From: Papaver somniferum
Lineage: Eukaryota; Streptophyta; Magnoliopsida; Ranunculales; Papaveraceae
DNA: 64,000 bases
Assembly: GCF_003573695.1 (NCBI RefSeq)
Contig: NC_039361.1
Location: forward strand, 94,304,279 to 94,368,278
Reading direction: 5' to 3'
The notes below the pieces were generated by a model. It did not search any database and was not told the origin of the DNA. It saw only the letters and a list, made by a program, of their open reading frames with translations. The translations under genes and the position numbers were made by a program. Shown one piece after another: positions 33,834 through 46,259 of the stretch; the stretch's first letter is position 1, and every line of letters begins with the position of its first letter.

Positions 33834-33845
33834 TGGTATCAGAGC
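33834..33845 (+). promoter_or_regulatory. primer binding site of the SIRE-like element
   Basis: TGGTATCAGAGC, the standard initiator tRNA-Met primer site, two bases after the LTR. The hAT-type MITE inserted here and duplicated AGAGCAGG, so the second half of the site reappears at 34593. Confidence 0.9.
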
Positions 33846-33848
33846 AGG

Positions 33849-34592
33849 CAGGGCTATTCATGGTCGGTTTTGGTTCGGTTTCTAGCCAAACCAAAACCGA
33901 AACCAATACTATTGGTTTCTAAAAATCTAAACCAAACCAATCCATTAACCATTGGTTTGGTTTCCAAATGGTTCCAGTTGGTTTCGGTTTTTCCCAGTGG
34001 TTTTTGGTTAACCAATAATTATGTCAAGCCAAAAAAAAAAGAACACAAATCTACAGATAAAAAAAACGTAGTTGCCGATAGCATTGGTTTACACAAATTT
34101 ACATACAAAAAAAATACAAAAAATATCAAGAATAGTTAAAGCTTACTCTAATTCTAGAGATCAAAAGAAGATATATAATATATCTTAATTTAGTTATTGA
34201 CAAATAAAAAAGAAGGAAGACGGGAAGAAAAAAGTCGAGTAGCAGCGGCTGTAGTTGGGGGTGGAGAAGGGAGGCGACTGAGAGAAGGAGAAAGAGAAAG
34301 AGGGAGAGTATCATAATGAAATATTAAATTTAGGGTTGCTATTTATCCTCTAAATCAATGGGTAGAATCTAATACTTGTAAATTAAAGGTAGAAACTAAG
34401 TTTAAAAATTAATCGGTTTTCTAATGGTTTTTGGTTCGGTTTTAGAGGTCAAACCAAACCAAAACCAACACTATCGGTTTTCCACTTTCTACACCGTAAC
34501 CAATCCATTAACAAATGGTTCGGTTTGGTTTCTTCCTAATTGGTCTGGTTTGGTCAGGTTCCAGCGAAAAACCGAAACCATGTTCAGCCCTA
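33849..34592. mobile_element. non-autonomous hAT-type element (MITE)
   Basis: 744 bp between perfect 8-bp duplications AGAGCAGG (33841-33848, 34593-34600). The ends are CAGGGCTATTCATGG and, read inverted, TAGGGCTGAACATGG. Both ends carry many AACCAAACC / GGTTTCGGTT subterminal motifs. No transposase is encoded. The open frame over its left half is repeat-driven. Confidence 0.9.
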
Positions 34593-34600
34593 AGAGCAGG

Positions 34601-35372
34601 CAAACACGTTTAAGACCTCATAAGTCTGTGTTTGTGGAAATCTGATTGATGTGGACCTAAGAAGTATCTTACAAAAGCACAATTTGAGGTGCCTTCCAAA
34701 GTTTTTGATTATGCCAAAAGTCTTAGGTTTACCTCAAATGATAACTCCTTAGCAGATTCTTTCGAATCCCAGGGTAAAAACATGACAATTGACACCTTGT
34801 CAGAATCTGAAATGGAACTCACCAGATCGTTAAAATTTTTTTATTGAAATCATTGATTTTAAAGTTTCTAAAATCAAGACACTTGAAGAAAAGAATGATC
34901 AGCTCATTGATGAATTTGAGAAGTCTCTTGAAAGATAACGTGAACTCTATCGCCTTACTGAATCTCTCTCTAACAATATCAAAAAATTGGTTCAAGAAAC
35001 TACTCTACAAAGTGAAAAGATTAGTATGCTTGAAGATACTGTTAAAGAAGACTCAATTAGAGAAGAATGTTTAATCAAGGCTCATTCATCAGAGATAAAC
35101 ATCCATCGTGTTGCTGCATCTCTTCGCGGCGCCCAAGAAAAGTGTGACACCTTAAAAAGGGAAAACTCTGTTTTGATGAGCAAGTCATCCTCATTACCTT
35201 TTTCAAATACTCATAAGGTATTACCAAGTGTGAAGAAAATTACCTTCAAGGAATTACCCACTTTGAATCACTTGCAAAATTCGCGTGTGCCGGAAAAGGT
35301 TATGGGTGATCCAAGATCTTTTTGTGGAAAAATTAATCACCATGTTCTACATTGTTTTTTTAGAAAGAAATA
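34601..35372 (+). pseudogene. gag remnant of the SIRE-like Copia element
   Basis: A coiled-coil region (KNDQLIDEFEKSLER, then KLVQETTLQSEKISMLEDTV) runs over about 34890-35180. It is followed by a zinc-knuckle remnant SFCGKINHHVLHC at about 35318-35357, whose first Cys is Ser. Stops at about 34842 and 34936 and a frame change near 34980 break it. Coiled-coil Gag C-termini followed by a CCHC knuckle are typical of SIRE-type elements. Confidence 0.7.
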
Positions 35373-36229
35373 GATTTCTGAGCTTAAATCTACTTATTTT
35401 TACTGTCAACAGAGTAAATTGTCTGACGACATCTATAATGGATTTCATTTCTGTAGAAGACCAGAACTCTCATAAAAAGGATTTCAATTGTCACTCATCT
35501 CGAAATCTTTTCTGAAATCGTATTCCTTCTCATGGTGCAAATTCTTACACTACAAATACACACATTCCCAGTAGTTATGAGAATAAAACTGGTAAGTCTA
35601 GAAGGAGAAAATCTCACAATTCTGATAATCTGGAACCAATCTCCAGAGGCCCTAAACTTAATCCTCATAAAAATTCTTCTGATGGATTTTCTAAAAAGGT
35701 TATATCGAATTCTTATGGAATAAGAAATAGCCGAAGGAAGGAAAGAAATACTAGGCTCAAATTCTCAGATGGTATTCACTATTCATCTCTCAATTCTCAT
35801 GGTGGGATTACATCTCACTTTGCCACCTAGCTCTAGGTAATTTCATCCTTGTATCTAATTTTAGGGTTGCAAGGATGATATTTGCGAGATGCTCAAGTCT
35901 ACTGTTGATTACCATTTGTTTTGTGTTTGGTTTTGCTGTTTTCCCATTCTGTGAATGTTGAGTCAATTCTTGACTTCTTGTAACTAATATATCTCTTCCT
36001 TATGCTCAGATTAAATATTTTATTCATTGAGCCATGATGATGAGAGATATTTTAAAACAAAGAATATTTTCTCTTTCTTGGATCATTTCTGATCCACTTA
36101 CCTTTCTCATCCGGTCCACGAATGTTCGTGTCCTTACTTGGGAGTTTTAGGGTTTCCATTAACAAGGTTTTTCTCTTGTTTATAAACGTATATATTTTAT
36201 ATACTGTTTTTCCGTCCCTAATAAAAAGA
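35373..36229. other. SIRE-like interior lacking pol
   Basis: Up to about 35830, fragments rich in S, N and H could be the protease-proximal part of gag. No integrase, RT or RNase H motif is found on either strand between gag and the 3' coiled-coil frame. The pol gene (usually about 3.5 kb) is therefore absent. Confidence 0.55.
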
Positions 36230-36670
36230 AAATATTTGGAGAACTCTTCAAGACCTCAGGAAGCGGTGAATCTTGAGATGGAAGAAGACGTTAAAGGATG
36301 CGATTCAGTTCAAGAACTTGTCTTGAAAAAGATGATTGCAAGGAAAGAGTACAACTCCTGGATTGGTGAATTTGTCAAGGATTTAATACTTTTTTCAGAA
36401 TGACTCAAATGTCGAATTTGCGAATCTTCAACTGTAAATAAATCATCTCATTGATGGTCAGACCAAAATCCTTGAAAATCAAAATATCTTGATTCAGAAT
36501 CAGAAGAAACTCATCGTGGACTGTGTTAAAGCTAGGCATCTTGCCCGTATTGTTGGTCGGAAATTTAATGTTCTAACTCATGAACATGGTGTCTCTACGG
36601 TCAAAAGACTCAAGGATATCAATGATACCTTTTATGATGGACTCTTTCAAAGTATGATGTCATGAAAGAA
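36230..36670 (+). pseudogene. 3' coiled-coil frame of the SIRE-like element (env-like position)
   Basis: A frame from ATG 36280 (MEEDVKGCDSVQELVLKKMI) to 36403 continues in another phase with ILENQNILIQNQKKLIVDCV and RIVGRKFNVLTHEHGVSTVK to about 36663. The sequence is helical and heptad-like. SIRE-group elements carry an extra coiled-coil or env-like frame between pol and the 3' LTR. The identification rests on position and composition. Confidence 0.4.
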
Positions 36671-37965
36671 ACTTGATTTTTTGTTTTTGTCTAGGAAACT
36701 TCTTATGAGAATTTATTCTTGTGTTTTAAGAAGGATAACTAGGGTTTGGAATAACAATTATTTTGAGTACACATAGCTATTGCCAACGGATTTCATCTTG
36801 AAATGTTTTTATATTTATTTATTTAAATCCTAAGTTATTTGGAAGATGTTTTTGCAGTATTAATCTTCATTGGTTTTATATATTGCAAATTGTTAAGGGA
36901 TATGTGTATTTACGTTCGTGAACTACGATTGTCCCATACATGCTCAAAAGTAAACGCTATCATATGTCTTTATGCAAATACTGATTAAAGATGGAATGAA
37001 CTTTTGACACCAAAGATTAAGTCTATTATATTTCATTGTGCAAATAGTGATGAAAAATAGAATGAATATTTGAATATTCCGCAGTATTGGTCTTTCCCTG
37101 ATCCAAATCTTTGTGAAAATACTGTGTTGCTCCGTAAGTTTTCTTATGTTGAGCATGGACAATTGTATTAATCATTTTCTCTGTGGTTAATTCAATTGAT
37201 ATTTTTGTATACAGATTCATCTTTCACGTGATTTGATTATGTCCAAAGAAATCATTGTTTTCTTGTAAAAGTAAGGTCGCTCTTGTTGTTCTTTAGAGAA
37301 TGACATTTTATGGGGGAGAGTTCTTATTTGAACTTGTGCTTAATTGCCAAATCCTTGTGGAGAGTGCGGCTGTGGAATACTGTAGGATTTTTCTTGTATC
37401 TTTATAAACTCCTTGATGAATGCATTTAGTTTCGGCTATATGATTGCATCTAAACATAGTTGATATGTTCTCTTTTGGTCATGAAGTATCTCTATGAAAA
37501 TTTCATTAGGATCCCACTAGTTTTCGTACTTTTGTCAATTTATATTGACAAAAAGGGGGAGAATTAATGTGTAGTTCACACTATAAATACATATGTTTTA
37601 CAGATCATTGTGTAAGGGGGGGTGATTTTCATTACGAAATGATGTATTGATTAAGGGGGAGTGATACATATCACCATAGTATTGTTTTCAAAGTTGTGGT
37701 ACAATTGACTTTGATGTTGTGTAATAATACTATGACACTATATAACAATGATTGAGAGCAACTGTTTTCTCATTGTTATGGCTACAAATATTCAACAACT
37801 AGGATTCTGAGTTGAACATGTTCAGAATCAGTGGAGTACTTGGAAGTGACGAAGATTTCGAGTAATGTTGAAGAACCAAGAAGATCAAGCATTTGGATGA
37901 GAATCTACGAAGTTTTATTTATTTTATAATCCATATGTATTGATAGTTTTGTCACTAAAGTTGAC
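36671..37965. other. 3' internal region of the SIRE-like element
   Basis: Non-coding. Repeated purine-rich phrases (AAGGGGGAGTGATACA, AAAAAGGGGGAGAATTAATG, TATGGGGGAGAG) resemble additional polypurine tracts, a feature of SIRE-like 3' regions. The right half matches the inverted remnant at 18092-18750. Confidence 0.6.
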
Positions 37966-37976
37966 AAAGGGGGAGA
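37966..37976 (+). promoter_or_regulatory. polypurine tract of the SIRE-like element
   Basis: AAAGGGGGAGA directly before the 3' LTR start at 37978. Confidence 0.85.
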
Positions 37977-37977
37977 T

Positions 37978-38251
37978 TGTTAGAGCACTGCTCGGTCGAA
38001 CTCGCAAGCGTTTCTATCTCAAGCTTGTTTGTCAAGTTTAGTGATCAAAACTATAAGTCTTTATTTCTAGTCTACTTATAGCTATGTCTCAGATTAGGAT
38101 AGATTGTGTAGTTAAGCTTTAGACTTCACGACGTTCATCAATTGAAGACGAAGAACTACTAAGGAGAGCTTGTGGAACTTTATCAACAAAGGGTATGTGG
38201 AGACTGAAACTCATCTATCACTCGGAAAGTCTATTTCTACTCTATCTCCTA
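37978..38251 (+). repeat. truncated 3' LTR of the SIRE-like element
   Basis: The first 274 bp match 19154-19427. Identity stops at TATCTCCTAT, where an unrelated inverted LINE-type 5' fragment begins. Confidence 0.9.
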
Positions 38252-38600
38252 TCAACAACCTAAAAACCCCACGCCATCTCTCACTCCACGTCGCGAGTTG
38301 CGGTAACCTCCCTTCCCATTGGTCGGTGAACAAAACCCCCGCTCCTGATTGGCTGAAAAACAAGTTATACCTCCAACATTTCATGACCGTCAATTTTCTA
38401 ATTAAATAGATTTGATATGATTCTCCAAATTTAGTGGTTGCGTCCACCTTTTATTATGTTAGTAGGTAGACGAAACCTTTGATCCTGATTGGTTGAAATT
38501 TTTTAAAAATTATTACACCATGTTTACATGATATTAATAAAATCCGAATCGTACAATCGAATGAATAATAGAGGGCCGGGATATTTTAGGGCCGTGAAAT
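38252..38600 (-). mobile_element. inverted LINE-type 5' fragment
   Basis: Reverse complement of the 5' part of the LINE fragment at about 14640-14945. Shared phrases include CCAATCAGGAGC, GACGTGGAGTGAGAGATGG and TTTTATTAA..ATCATGTAAAC. The endonuclease is missing: the match ends at TTTTTAGGTTGTTGAT. It is probably a fragment left by a rearrangement that also truncated the SIRE-like 3' LTR. Confidence 0.7.
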
Positions 38601-40607
38601 ATATATATATATAAAGAAATCTCGAAAATCTTATTAATTACTATTAAAAAAATGATATAAAAAGAAATATTTTTACCCAAATTTAATCGAGATTTTTTGT
38701 ATTAGATAGTTAAAAGAAAGTTTTTGTTTTTATTTGGGAGTATTCTTTTCATTTTCTAAAATCGTACTTTGCAAACTCGGAAATATTATTTCCCATAATT
38801 TTTTATACGAGAATGTTTGGAGTGGTTATTGAGGGGAAATATTCCATCTAATTAACAAATAAAAATCTATCTTAGGTGACAAACATATGGGTATTTTCCA
38901 TATTGTTCATTCCTTATTATTGGTCTTATTAGTTTGCATATTTTTGTTTTTATGCCAAAACAGTTTGATTTTAGTGCCAAGTTGTGAAAAGAGAATAAAA
39001 TGGAATATATATGCGAGTCTTTTTAATGGAAGTTGTTTTATCTATTTACAGGTGCCGGGATCATCTAAGATCTTCTCGAATTGTGATTAAGGAAATGTGT
39101 CCATAATTTTTTTCTGAGTGTTGTTTAAGACTAACTATATTTTTGTTAACGAATCTAGGAAATGCTAGAAAAATATTTGTTAATATCTATATTTGGATTA
39201 TTCCTAATATAGTGGTTGATTGGCCGGCAATTTATGCTTAATTTAGTTAAATTTCTTGGAAACTAAGTATGGAGTTGTATATGAACGGTGCAGGGATACT
39301 ACGTCTACGTTCAATTGCAGTCGCGTAGAGGATACCTGACTACAATCATGTATAAGGTTTTCAACATTGGCAGGTATAATTAGGGTTTCTTCTTTGCAGA
39401 AAATTGTTTGTGTTGATTATTATCTTTTTTTTTTTGGTGATTATTTTTTTTTTTGTTTGTTTTTTCTGGTAAGGGTTGTGTCGGCTGCATTGTTTAAACA
39501 ATTCTGTGACGTGAGTATTTGGCTTTCTAGGTAGAATATTAGTTTGTCATTTTTTTAAACTTGGCAAATTTAGTCCCGCTTTGGACTGTTGAAATCCGCT
39601 GGTAATATAGGTTGAAGTTGATGGGTCCAGCTTTCGACTGCTGAAACTTGTTGGTATATAGGTTGAAGTTGATTTGATAATGGGATCCATGAAACTATGC
39701 CATTGTGAAAATTCTGGCGTCCTGGTATGATTATTGGTGCATTGGAGTTTCCAGTATTGCATTATTTCTTGATTTCTAATACCAGTTGAATCATTGAACC
39801 CTGAGCCAAGATTGGTAAAATATTTGTGCGACAGGTTCGTGTTTCTTCTTTTCTTCGTATCATTTTATATATTTGAGGATTTGATTTTGTGTTTAGATTT
39901 TTTGTGTTTATTTTTGATTTTTTGTGTCACTTGACCAATCCTGCCTGATTGGTCCTTGGATGAAACTTATATAATGGTTGGGCTGATTTGATATGGATGA
40001 TTGTGCAAATAAATGTTTGGAGAAGATAGTTCATCTCATTAAGGGGTAAGGCTTTTCTCTGCAATGTTGGATCTTCTGTATTAGCTTGTATATTCATTCA
40101 CGAAGGATATATACACAAAGGGTATATAAACGAAAGGTCAATCAATTGAACTCTTATCCTAAATAGCGGTTGCACGATCCTGTTCTCTAGTGTTCGTACA
40201 CATGCCAACATTGCCAAGTCATTACAGCGTGTCAAGTGCAAGCAGTTTGTAGGATTCCCCCTTATTCTCTTGATCCAAAATACTTGAAGAAAAGCAAATT
40301 ACTATGCTGAAAGACTACTACAGTAGGGTGTGACTAATTTACTCGGGCTCTGCAACTCGGAGATCAACTCAGTTCCCGATTTCGACATTAATGTCTTCCA
40401 TCTAGCTTTGCATGTCTAGATCCTAACCTCCTATTGACCGGCATGAATCACTAATACATCATAAACTACTTTCCACTGATAATTGAATGTTTGCTGTTAT
40501 TTTTTAGTGTTTCCTTTTTAAGATTCCTATCGTTCTCCTCAAATATTTTCTTACCTGTCTCTGTCTGAATGTCTTGCAGGCTTTAATTTTACCTGAGTTT
40601 TCTTGTA
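38601..40607. other. non-coding DNA, likely including the 5' region of the next LINE
   Basis: A TA microsatellite lies at about 38602-38614, then AT-rich DNA. From about 39280 it is less AT-rich and may be the LINE 5' untranslated region. I could not find a matching target duplication that would fix the LINE start. No other gene is seen. Confidence 0.45.
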
Positions 40608-40919
40608 TTGTTTAAGACTTTGATGGTTTCAATGACGTTTGTCCCGGTTCAAGAGAGTTTTCTCAAGTCTACTGCAACTTCGACAATTCCGTCTCCTATA
40701 TTAAACGAGATACAAAACCACCTCACCATGAAAGCTCTCTGCTTGAAGAAAAATGGAAGCACCGTTATGACAAGGTATACACGTTTCAAACCAATTCAAA
40801 CACGTAGAGAAAGAAGATTCAAATTTCTTGCTATAAATTGGAAGTTGTTCTGGTTAGTTCTCATCATCAACATCACATTATATCAGCTAAAGAATACTTT
40901 CTTTCAATCAACAACTCCA

Positions 40920-42158
40920 ATGGCTTCAGAAGACATCAACAACCTTGCTAATCAATTTGATTCAACATCAATTGATACAACTGATGATATCAGGGAGGTC
41001 ATTAATATTTCTCAAATTGATCCATCTATGTGTCTACAAGGGAAAGACAATAGCATCATTGGCAAAGTCATCTCCAGTGATAATATGAGTCGAGGCGCTG
41101 CGGAAAAATTTGCAAGACTCTTATGGGGTAATCAAGTTGGTGACTTTGAACTAAGGAAGAAAAGCAAAAATTTATTTACTGTCAAGTTTGAAACTAGAGA
41201 GGATTGGAAATGGGTCTTATCCGAAGCGCCATGGTGTCTTGATGGATTTAGTTGGATTATCAAACCATGGAACCCAACCCAAAATTACAGAGACATGACT
41301 TTCGACAAATAACAATTTTGGGTTGTCTTCAAAGACCTTCCTCAAGAATTTATGAATGTGTTTATTTCTAATGAAATGGGAAAGATTGTCGGAAATGTTC
41401 TGGAATTAGATCCAGAAGATGCCAAACCAGTGGAGAATAAAGATGTTGCTTCACTAATTGAAATTGAAATCTCGAAGCCGCTCTACAGAGGAATTCTAAG
41501 CCAGAATGCTGCTGATTGCACTGAATGGATTACATTCTTCTACCAGAAATAACCTCATCAATTGTGCCCATCATGCTTAATCATTGATCATGATAAGAAT
41601 GACTGCAAAAATAAAGCCAAAGATGTCAGAGATTTCTCTAAGAAAATCATTAGATTCTTAGACAAGATTCCTTATAGCATGACAACTAATGAGTACTGGA
41701 AGATTGGTGAGGCTCCTACAAGAATTTCCCCAAAGAAGAATAACAGAAGCAGGAGAGCAAACATGATTCCTTTTGTCAGGCCAGAGGATGGTCATTATTG
41801 CAACTCCTTTTATCCTGAACAAACTCATAAAGGAGAAAGATCTTCAGCTATTCCTTCAACTCAGAGAGGACAAAGTAGCAGAAGTGGAGGCATAAGAAGG
41901 TTCAAGAGGACCAGAGAGACAGAGAGATCTAGAAACATCTCCAGTAACATCACTGAACCTATTGAGGAGGAAGAAGAGAATATGCAGCAGATGGATAATC
42001 AAGGAGTAGGTGACTGGGACAAACACATTGAAAGCTATCAAGGAGTTGAGGCAGGGCAAGGAAACTCAATAGTAATCACAATTAACTATCATTTTTCTAT
42101 TTATATCCAGTCTTTCAATAGAATTAAAGCCTCTAATCTCTTCTTGCATAAGATAAAT
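40920..42158 (+). pseudogene. LINE ORF1 (nucleic-acid-binding protein)
   Basis: The likely start is MASEDINNLANQF at 40920; an upstream in-frame ATG at 40608 adds a basic, less convincing stretch. A DUF4283-like domain (KNLFTVKFETREDWKWVLSE, APWCLDGFSWIIKPWNP) is followed by the CCHC knuckle CPSCLIIDHDKNDC at about 41565. A basic Arg/Ser-rich tail follows. In-frame TAA codons at 41310-41312 and 41550-41552 break it. No stop separates the ORF1 tail from the endonuclease start at 42159, so both share one frame. Confidence 0.8.
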
Positions 42159-45100
42159 ATGAGAATTCTTAGTTGGAATCTTCAAGGGCTACGAAATAAA
42201 CTTACTATGGATCACCTCAAGAATTGCATATTTAACTATAGCCCAGACATTATATTCTTAGCTGAAACAAAATCAACCATAAAGAAAGCTAGTTATCTCT
42301 TAAAACAAATGAACTATCCAAATACATGGTTCAATGAAGATAGAGTTAGAGTTGGTGGTCTAGTTTTGTTATGGAAGGATGCTATAGAGTTTGAGTTCAT
42401 TCATTCCCCAACATATATGGTCAACCTCATTGTCAAGAATAATGAATCTAATGCTGAATGGTTTCTTACTTGCTTGTATAGTTCTTCTTATGACAATGAA
42501 AGACAGGTGCAATGACAATTCATTCATGAAATGGGTGAACATATGAATCTCCCTTGGGTCATTATAGGAGATTTCAAATCCGCCCTATATAGCCATGAGA
42601 GACAAAGCTATTCAATACACCATACTCAATCTCATCCAATCATAACCAACACCATCTCAGCGCTTGGTCTCATAGATATCCCATTTACTGGTAGCCCTTT
42701 CACATGGTCAAACCATAGAGATCAACTCAATCAAGTCAGAACCAGATTAGATAGAGCTCTTTGTTTACCCAGCTGGATGACTATCTTTCCAAATGCAATA
42801 CTTTACAATCGTATCCCATGTGGCTCTGATCATGCTCCCATCTTACGAAATACCATCTTCAAAATGAAAGTCTCAGCAAACCATTCGGATTCTATGAACA
42901 CTGCTTCACAAGTAGCACCTGCAAAGAAGAAATCAAGAAAAATTGGGTCTACTCAAAGAAGGGTACTGAAGCTTTTAAATTCACAAACAAGCTAAGTGGA
43001 GTTAAAAATGGTTGAAGATATGGAGAGTTAAGGAGTATGGAGACACTGATACAAAAATAAAAGAGGTTCAGGATCAAATTCAAGCTTTAATCAATCAGCG
43101 CAGATAAATATGGAGGATCTTCAAAGATGTCAACAACAACTTAAATCTCTTTATGAAGTGAAGAAACAGAATTGCTTACCAATAATCAAGAGAAAGTACA
43201 ATTAGATACCAAGACAGAAACTCAAAGATCTTTCATGCTCAAGCCAATTATAGAAGGAGGATAAATCAAATCCATTCTCTAAAGAGTGCTGATGGTGAGT
43301 GGAAAAATACAAGAGAAGAAATCACACAAATATTGTGGGAGCACTTTCAAGAAATAACTACTACTTCTAATCCTAAAAAGAATGAGGAGATAATGAATCT
43401 CATAAGTCCATGTATCACTGCAGAGGAAAACAATAAACTTACTGCAGTTCCAACCTCTCAGGAAATCAGGAAAAATGTGTTCCAAATAAAGTCTTGGTCT
43501 GCTCTAGGCCCAGATGGATTTCAAGCAGGGTTTTACCAGCAAAATTGGGAGACTGTTAGCACAGATGTTATTCATATGGTGCAAGAGTTCTTTAAAACTG
43601 GTAAACTTCTCAAGGAATTAAATCATACTTTTCAAACCCTCATCCCAAAGCATATCGGTGTTCAAACTCCTTCAGATTTCAGACCCATAAGTTTATGCAA
43701 CATCTCATACAAAATCATATCAAAAATCATGACAAACAGGTTAAAACCAATCCTCCATAAAATCATATCCCCATGGCAAGCTGCTTATGTTCCAGGTGTT
43801 CAATACATGAAGAACACAAGATCTTATCATGGAGTTGTGGCTGTTAAATTGGACATGTCAAAAGCTTTTGACAGGATGGAATTGAGCTTCATCAATGAAA
43901 TTTTGCTGAAACTTGGATTCTGTGATAGATGGTGCCAGCTAGTCAACCAATGTATATCAACCACTACTATCTCAATTCTGCTAAATGGTTCTCCAATACA
44001 AGCAATGGTTCCTGCAAGAGGATTAAGACAGGGAGATAGCCTGTCTCCATATCTCTTCATCATCTATATGGAAGGATTTAGTAGGATGATCCAAGATGAA
44101 GTGGATAACAAGGCCATAATTCCCATTCACCCTGCAAGATATGGTCCTCCAGTTTCACATCTTTTCTTTGCAGATGACTGCATATTGTTCTCCTCAGCTA
44201 AAAGATCTTCTATAGAAAGTCTGCAAAAAGTCATATATAAATTCTGTGAAGCTTCAGGACAGATGATAAACCTTAACAAATCCATTATACACTTCAGCAA
44301 GAGATTAAATGAGGGCATCAAGATTGACATATGCAACATGATAGGAATGAAAACTATGCCTTTGGATGAAAAGTACCTGAGAATTAACTTATTCATGATC
44401 AAAGGGAGAAATAAGTGCTTCAAAAACATCCATGAAAAGATGAAGACAATAATTCAACGCTGGCAGGCTGGTATGGTGAATCAAGCAGGCAGAAGTACAC
44501 AAATTCAGGCTGTCACTAATTACATGGCTCAATTTCAGATGGGATGTTTTATTCTTCCTCAACAAACTATAAACCATCTTGAAGCTACCCAAAGAAAATA
44601 CTAGTGGAACAAGAACAATGGAAGAGGTTACTATTTCATCTCTTGGAGTGCAGTTTCAATCCCCAAAAGATGGGAAGGACTTGGGTTCAAAAATCTGAAG
44701 ATATTCAATGAAGCAATGATCACTAAATTGGCATGGAGATTAATTAATGAAAAGGATAATAAATGGGCCACTATTCTAGAAGCTAACTACTTCAGAAATG
44801 AAAACATTCTTCATGAAGACATATCTGAGAGTGGAACTGCTATCTGGAAAAGCATCAGTAAAGGCATAGAATGGATCAAAAAGTTTCATATTTGATTAAT
44901 TGGAGATGGTAAGTCAGTTAATGCTTTCAGAGACAATTGGATCAAAGTATACACTTCCCAACATATCCAAGAAAATTTCAGAAACAGTGAAAACATTCCT
45001 TATCACATGAAAGTTGTAGATTTCATTGACCTAAATACAAGAAATTATAAGATTGGACTCCTTCAAGAATACTTTATTCAAGACCAAGTGGAAAAAATTC

Positions 45101-46259
45101 TGAATATTATTCCTCTTACTCAACAAGGGGATAAGATGAAATGGTCCTTAACAACCAATGATATGTTCTCTGTGAATTCTACCTACAAAGCCATTCTCTG
45201 CTACAACAATCAAACACTCAGAAATAAAGAAGAAGAAGCTAAATTCTGGTTAGGCTTATGGCATCTCCAAATTCCCCATAAATGTCAGTTGTTCCTGTGG
45301 AAAATTGCTCAAAACATTCTCCCGGTCAATCAAAAGCTTAACAGATACAATCCAAACCATGATGGTATATGCACTAGATGTCAAGAAGAAGAGGAGAGCA
45401 CTACTCACATGATTATTCAATGCAATTATGCCATGAGAATTTGGAATGCTTTCTTCCCAAATATTGCTCAAGATCTCAGTAACATAGATGATATTAAGCA
45501 ATGGATAAACACATGGGACAATAAAGGTTCTAGAATCAATTTTAGGAGAAAGGGCAATGTGAATCTCATTGTGATCACAATGTGGTTCATATGGAAATCC
45601 AGATGTGAGCTAGTTTTTGAAGGAAAAAAATGTTCCATTAACAATCTGAAAGCCAGGGTTTACACTTATTTCAATGAGAATAAAATACATACTAACAATC
45701 AATTGATTCAGATGCAGGTTTTAAGATCCAGGAGCAATAATATGGGAAATAGAAGAGATAACATGAATATATGGTCTCCTCCTTTAAGGGGAAGACTGAA
45801 AATTAATATAGATGCTTCAGTTTTGCCTGGTAACCATTATGCTGGAATTTCTTTAATAATAAGAGATTTTACAGGTCAATTGGCGGAGGCATGGACATTG
45901 GTAGAGAGAGTCAGGGATATAACTCAGGATGAAGTTGTTGCTGCGCTTAAAGCTATGCAATGGATTATTCAACTACAAATCCAGAATGTCATTGTGGAAG
46001 GTGATAACAAGAAGGTTATGGACAACATCAATGGCCTGTGAATATCTCTTCCTGGGAAGATGGTAACATTATTGAAGAGTGTCAGCACCTTGTTAGTTGT
46101 TTAGGAAATGTTGTTGTTTTCTTTAGAAATAGGAAGTGTAATCAAGTGGCAGATCTTCTGGCCAGTTTTGCTAGGACAAACAATTGTAGTAGGAAATGGA
46201 GTATGAATCTCCCTGAGTCTGTTAGAGTCAAGCTTGAAGCTGAAAAAGTTATGATGTAA
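42159..46259 (+). pseudogene. LINE ORF2 (endonuclease, reverse transcriptase, RNase H)
   Basis: The endonuclease starts MRILSWNLQGLRNKLT and shows IIFLAETKS, IIGDFKSAL (GDFN altered to GDFK) and CGSDHAPIL. RT spans 43333-44604, with GPDGFQAGFY, DFRPISLCN, KLDMSKAFDRME, GLRQGDSLSPYLF and FADDCILF (44167-44190). A zf-RVT block lies at about 45240-45450 (LFLWKIAQNILPVN, CTRCQEEEESTTHMI). RNase H lies at about 45800-46150 (INIDASVLPG, VVAALKAM, IVEGDNKKV, NQVADLLASFA). Breaks are a TGA at 42513, frameshifts at about 42870-43330, stops at 44602 and about 44893, and a frameshift at about 46038. Confidence 0.9.

Larger units (their letters stand above)
19154..38251 (+). mobile_element. SIRE-like Copia LTR retrotransposon, host of nested insertions, pol missing, 3' LTR truncated
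   Basis: The 5' LTR starts TGTTAGAGCACTGCTCGG at 19154, is split by element X (21001-33151) and ends TTTTTCA at 33831, about 2.52 kb without the insert. A tRNA-Met primer site follows. The 3' LTR begins identically at 37978 after AAAGGGGGAGA, and is cut after about 274 bp. The internal region has a gag remnant with a coiled coil and a zinc-knuckle remnant, and a second coiled-coil frame near the 3' end. I found no integrase or RT, so pol is deleted or the element was non-autonomous. Long LTRs, PPT style and gag point to the SIRE/Maximus group (inferred). Confidence 0.8.

Noticed and set aside
39280..40607. Target-site duplication for the LINE ending at 46318
   Set aside because: No convincing match to the sequence after the A-run was found, so the 5' boundary is left open.
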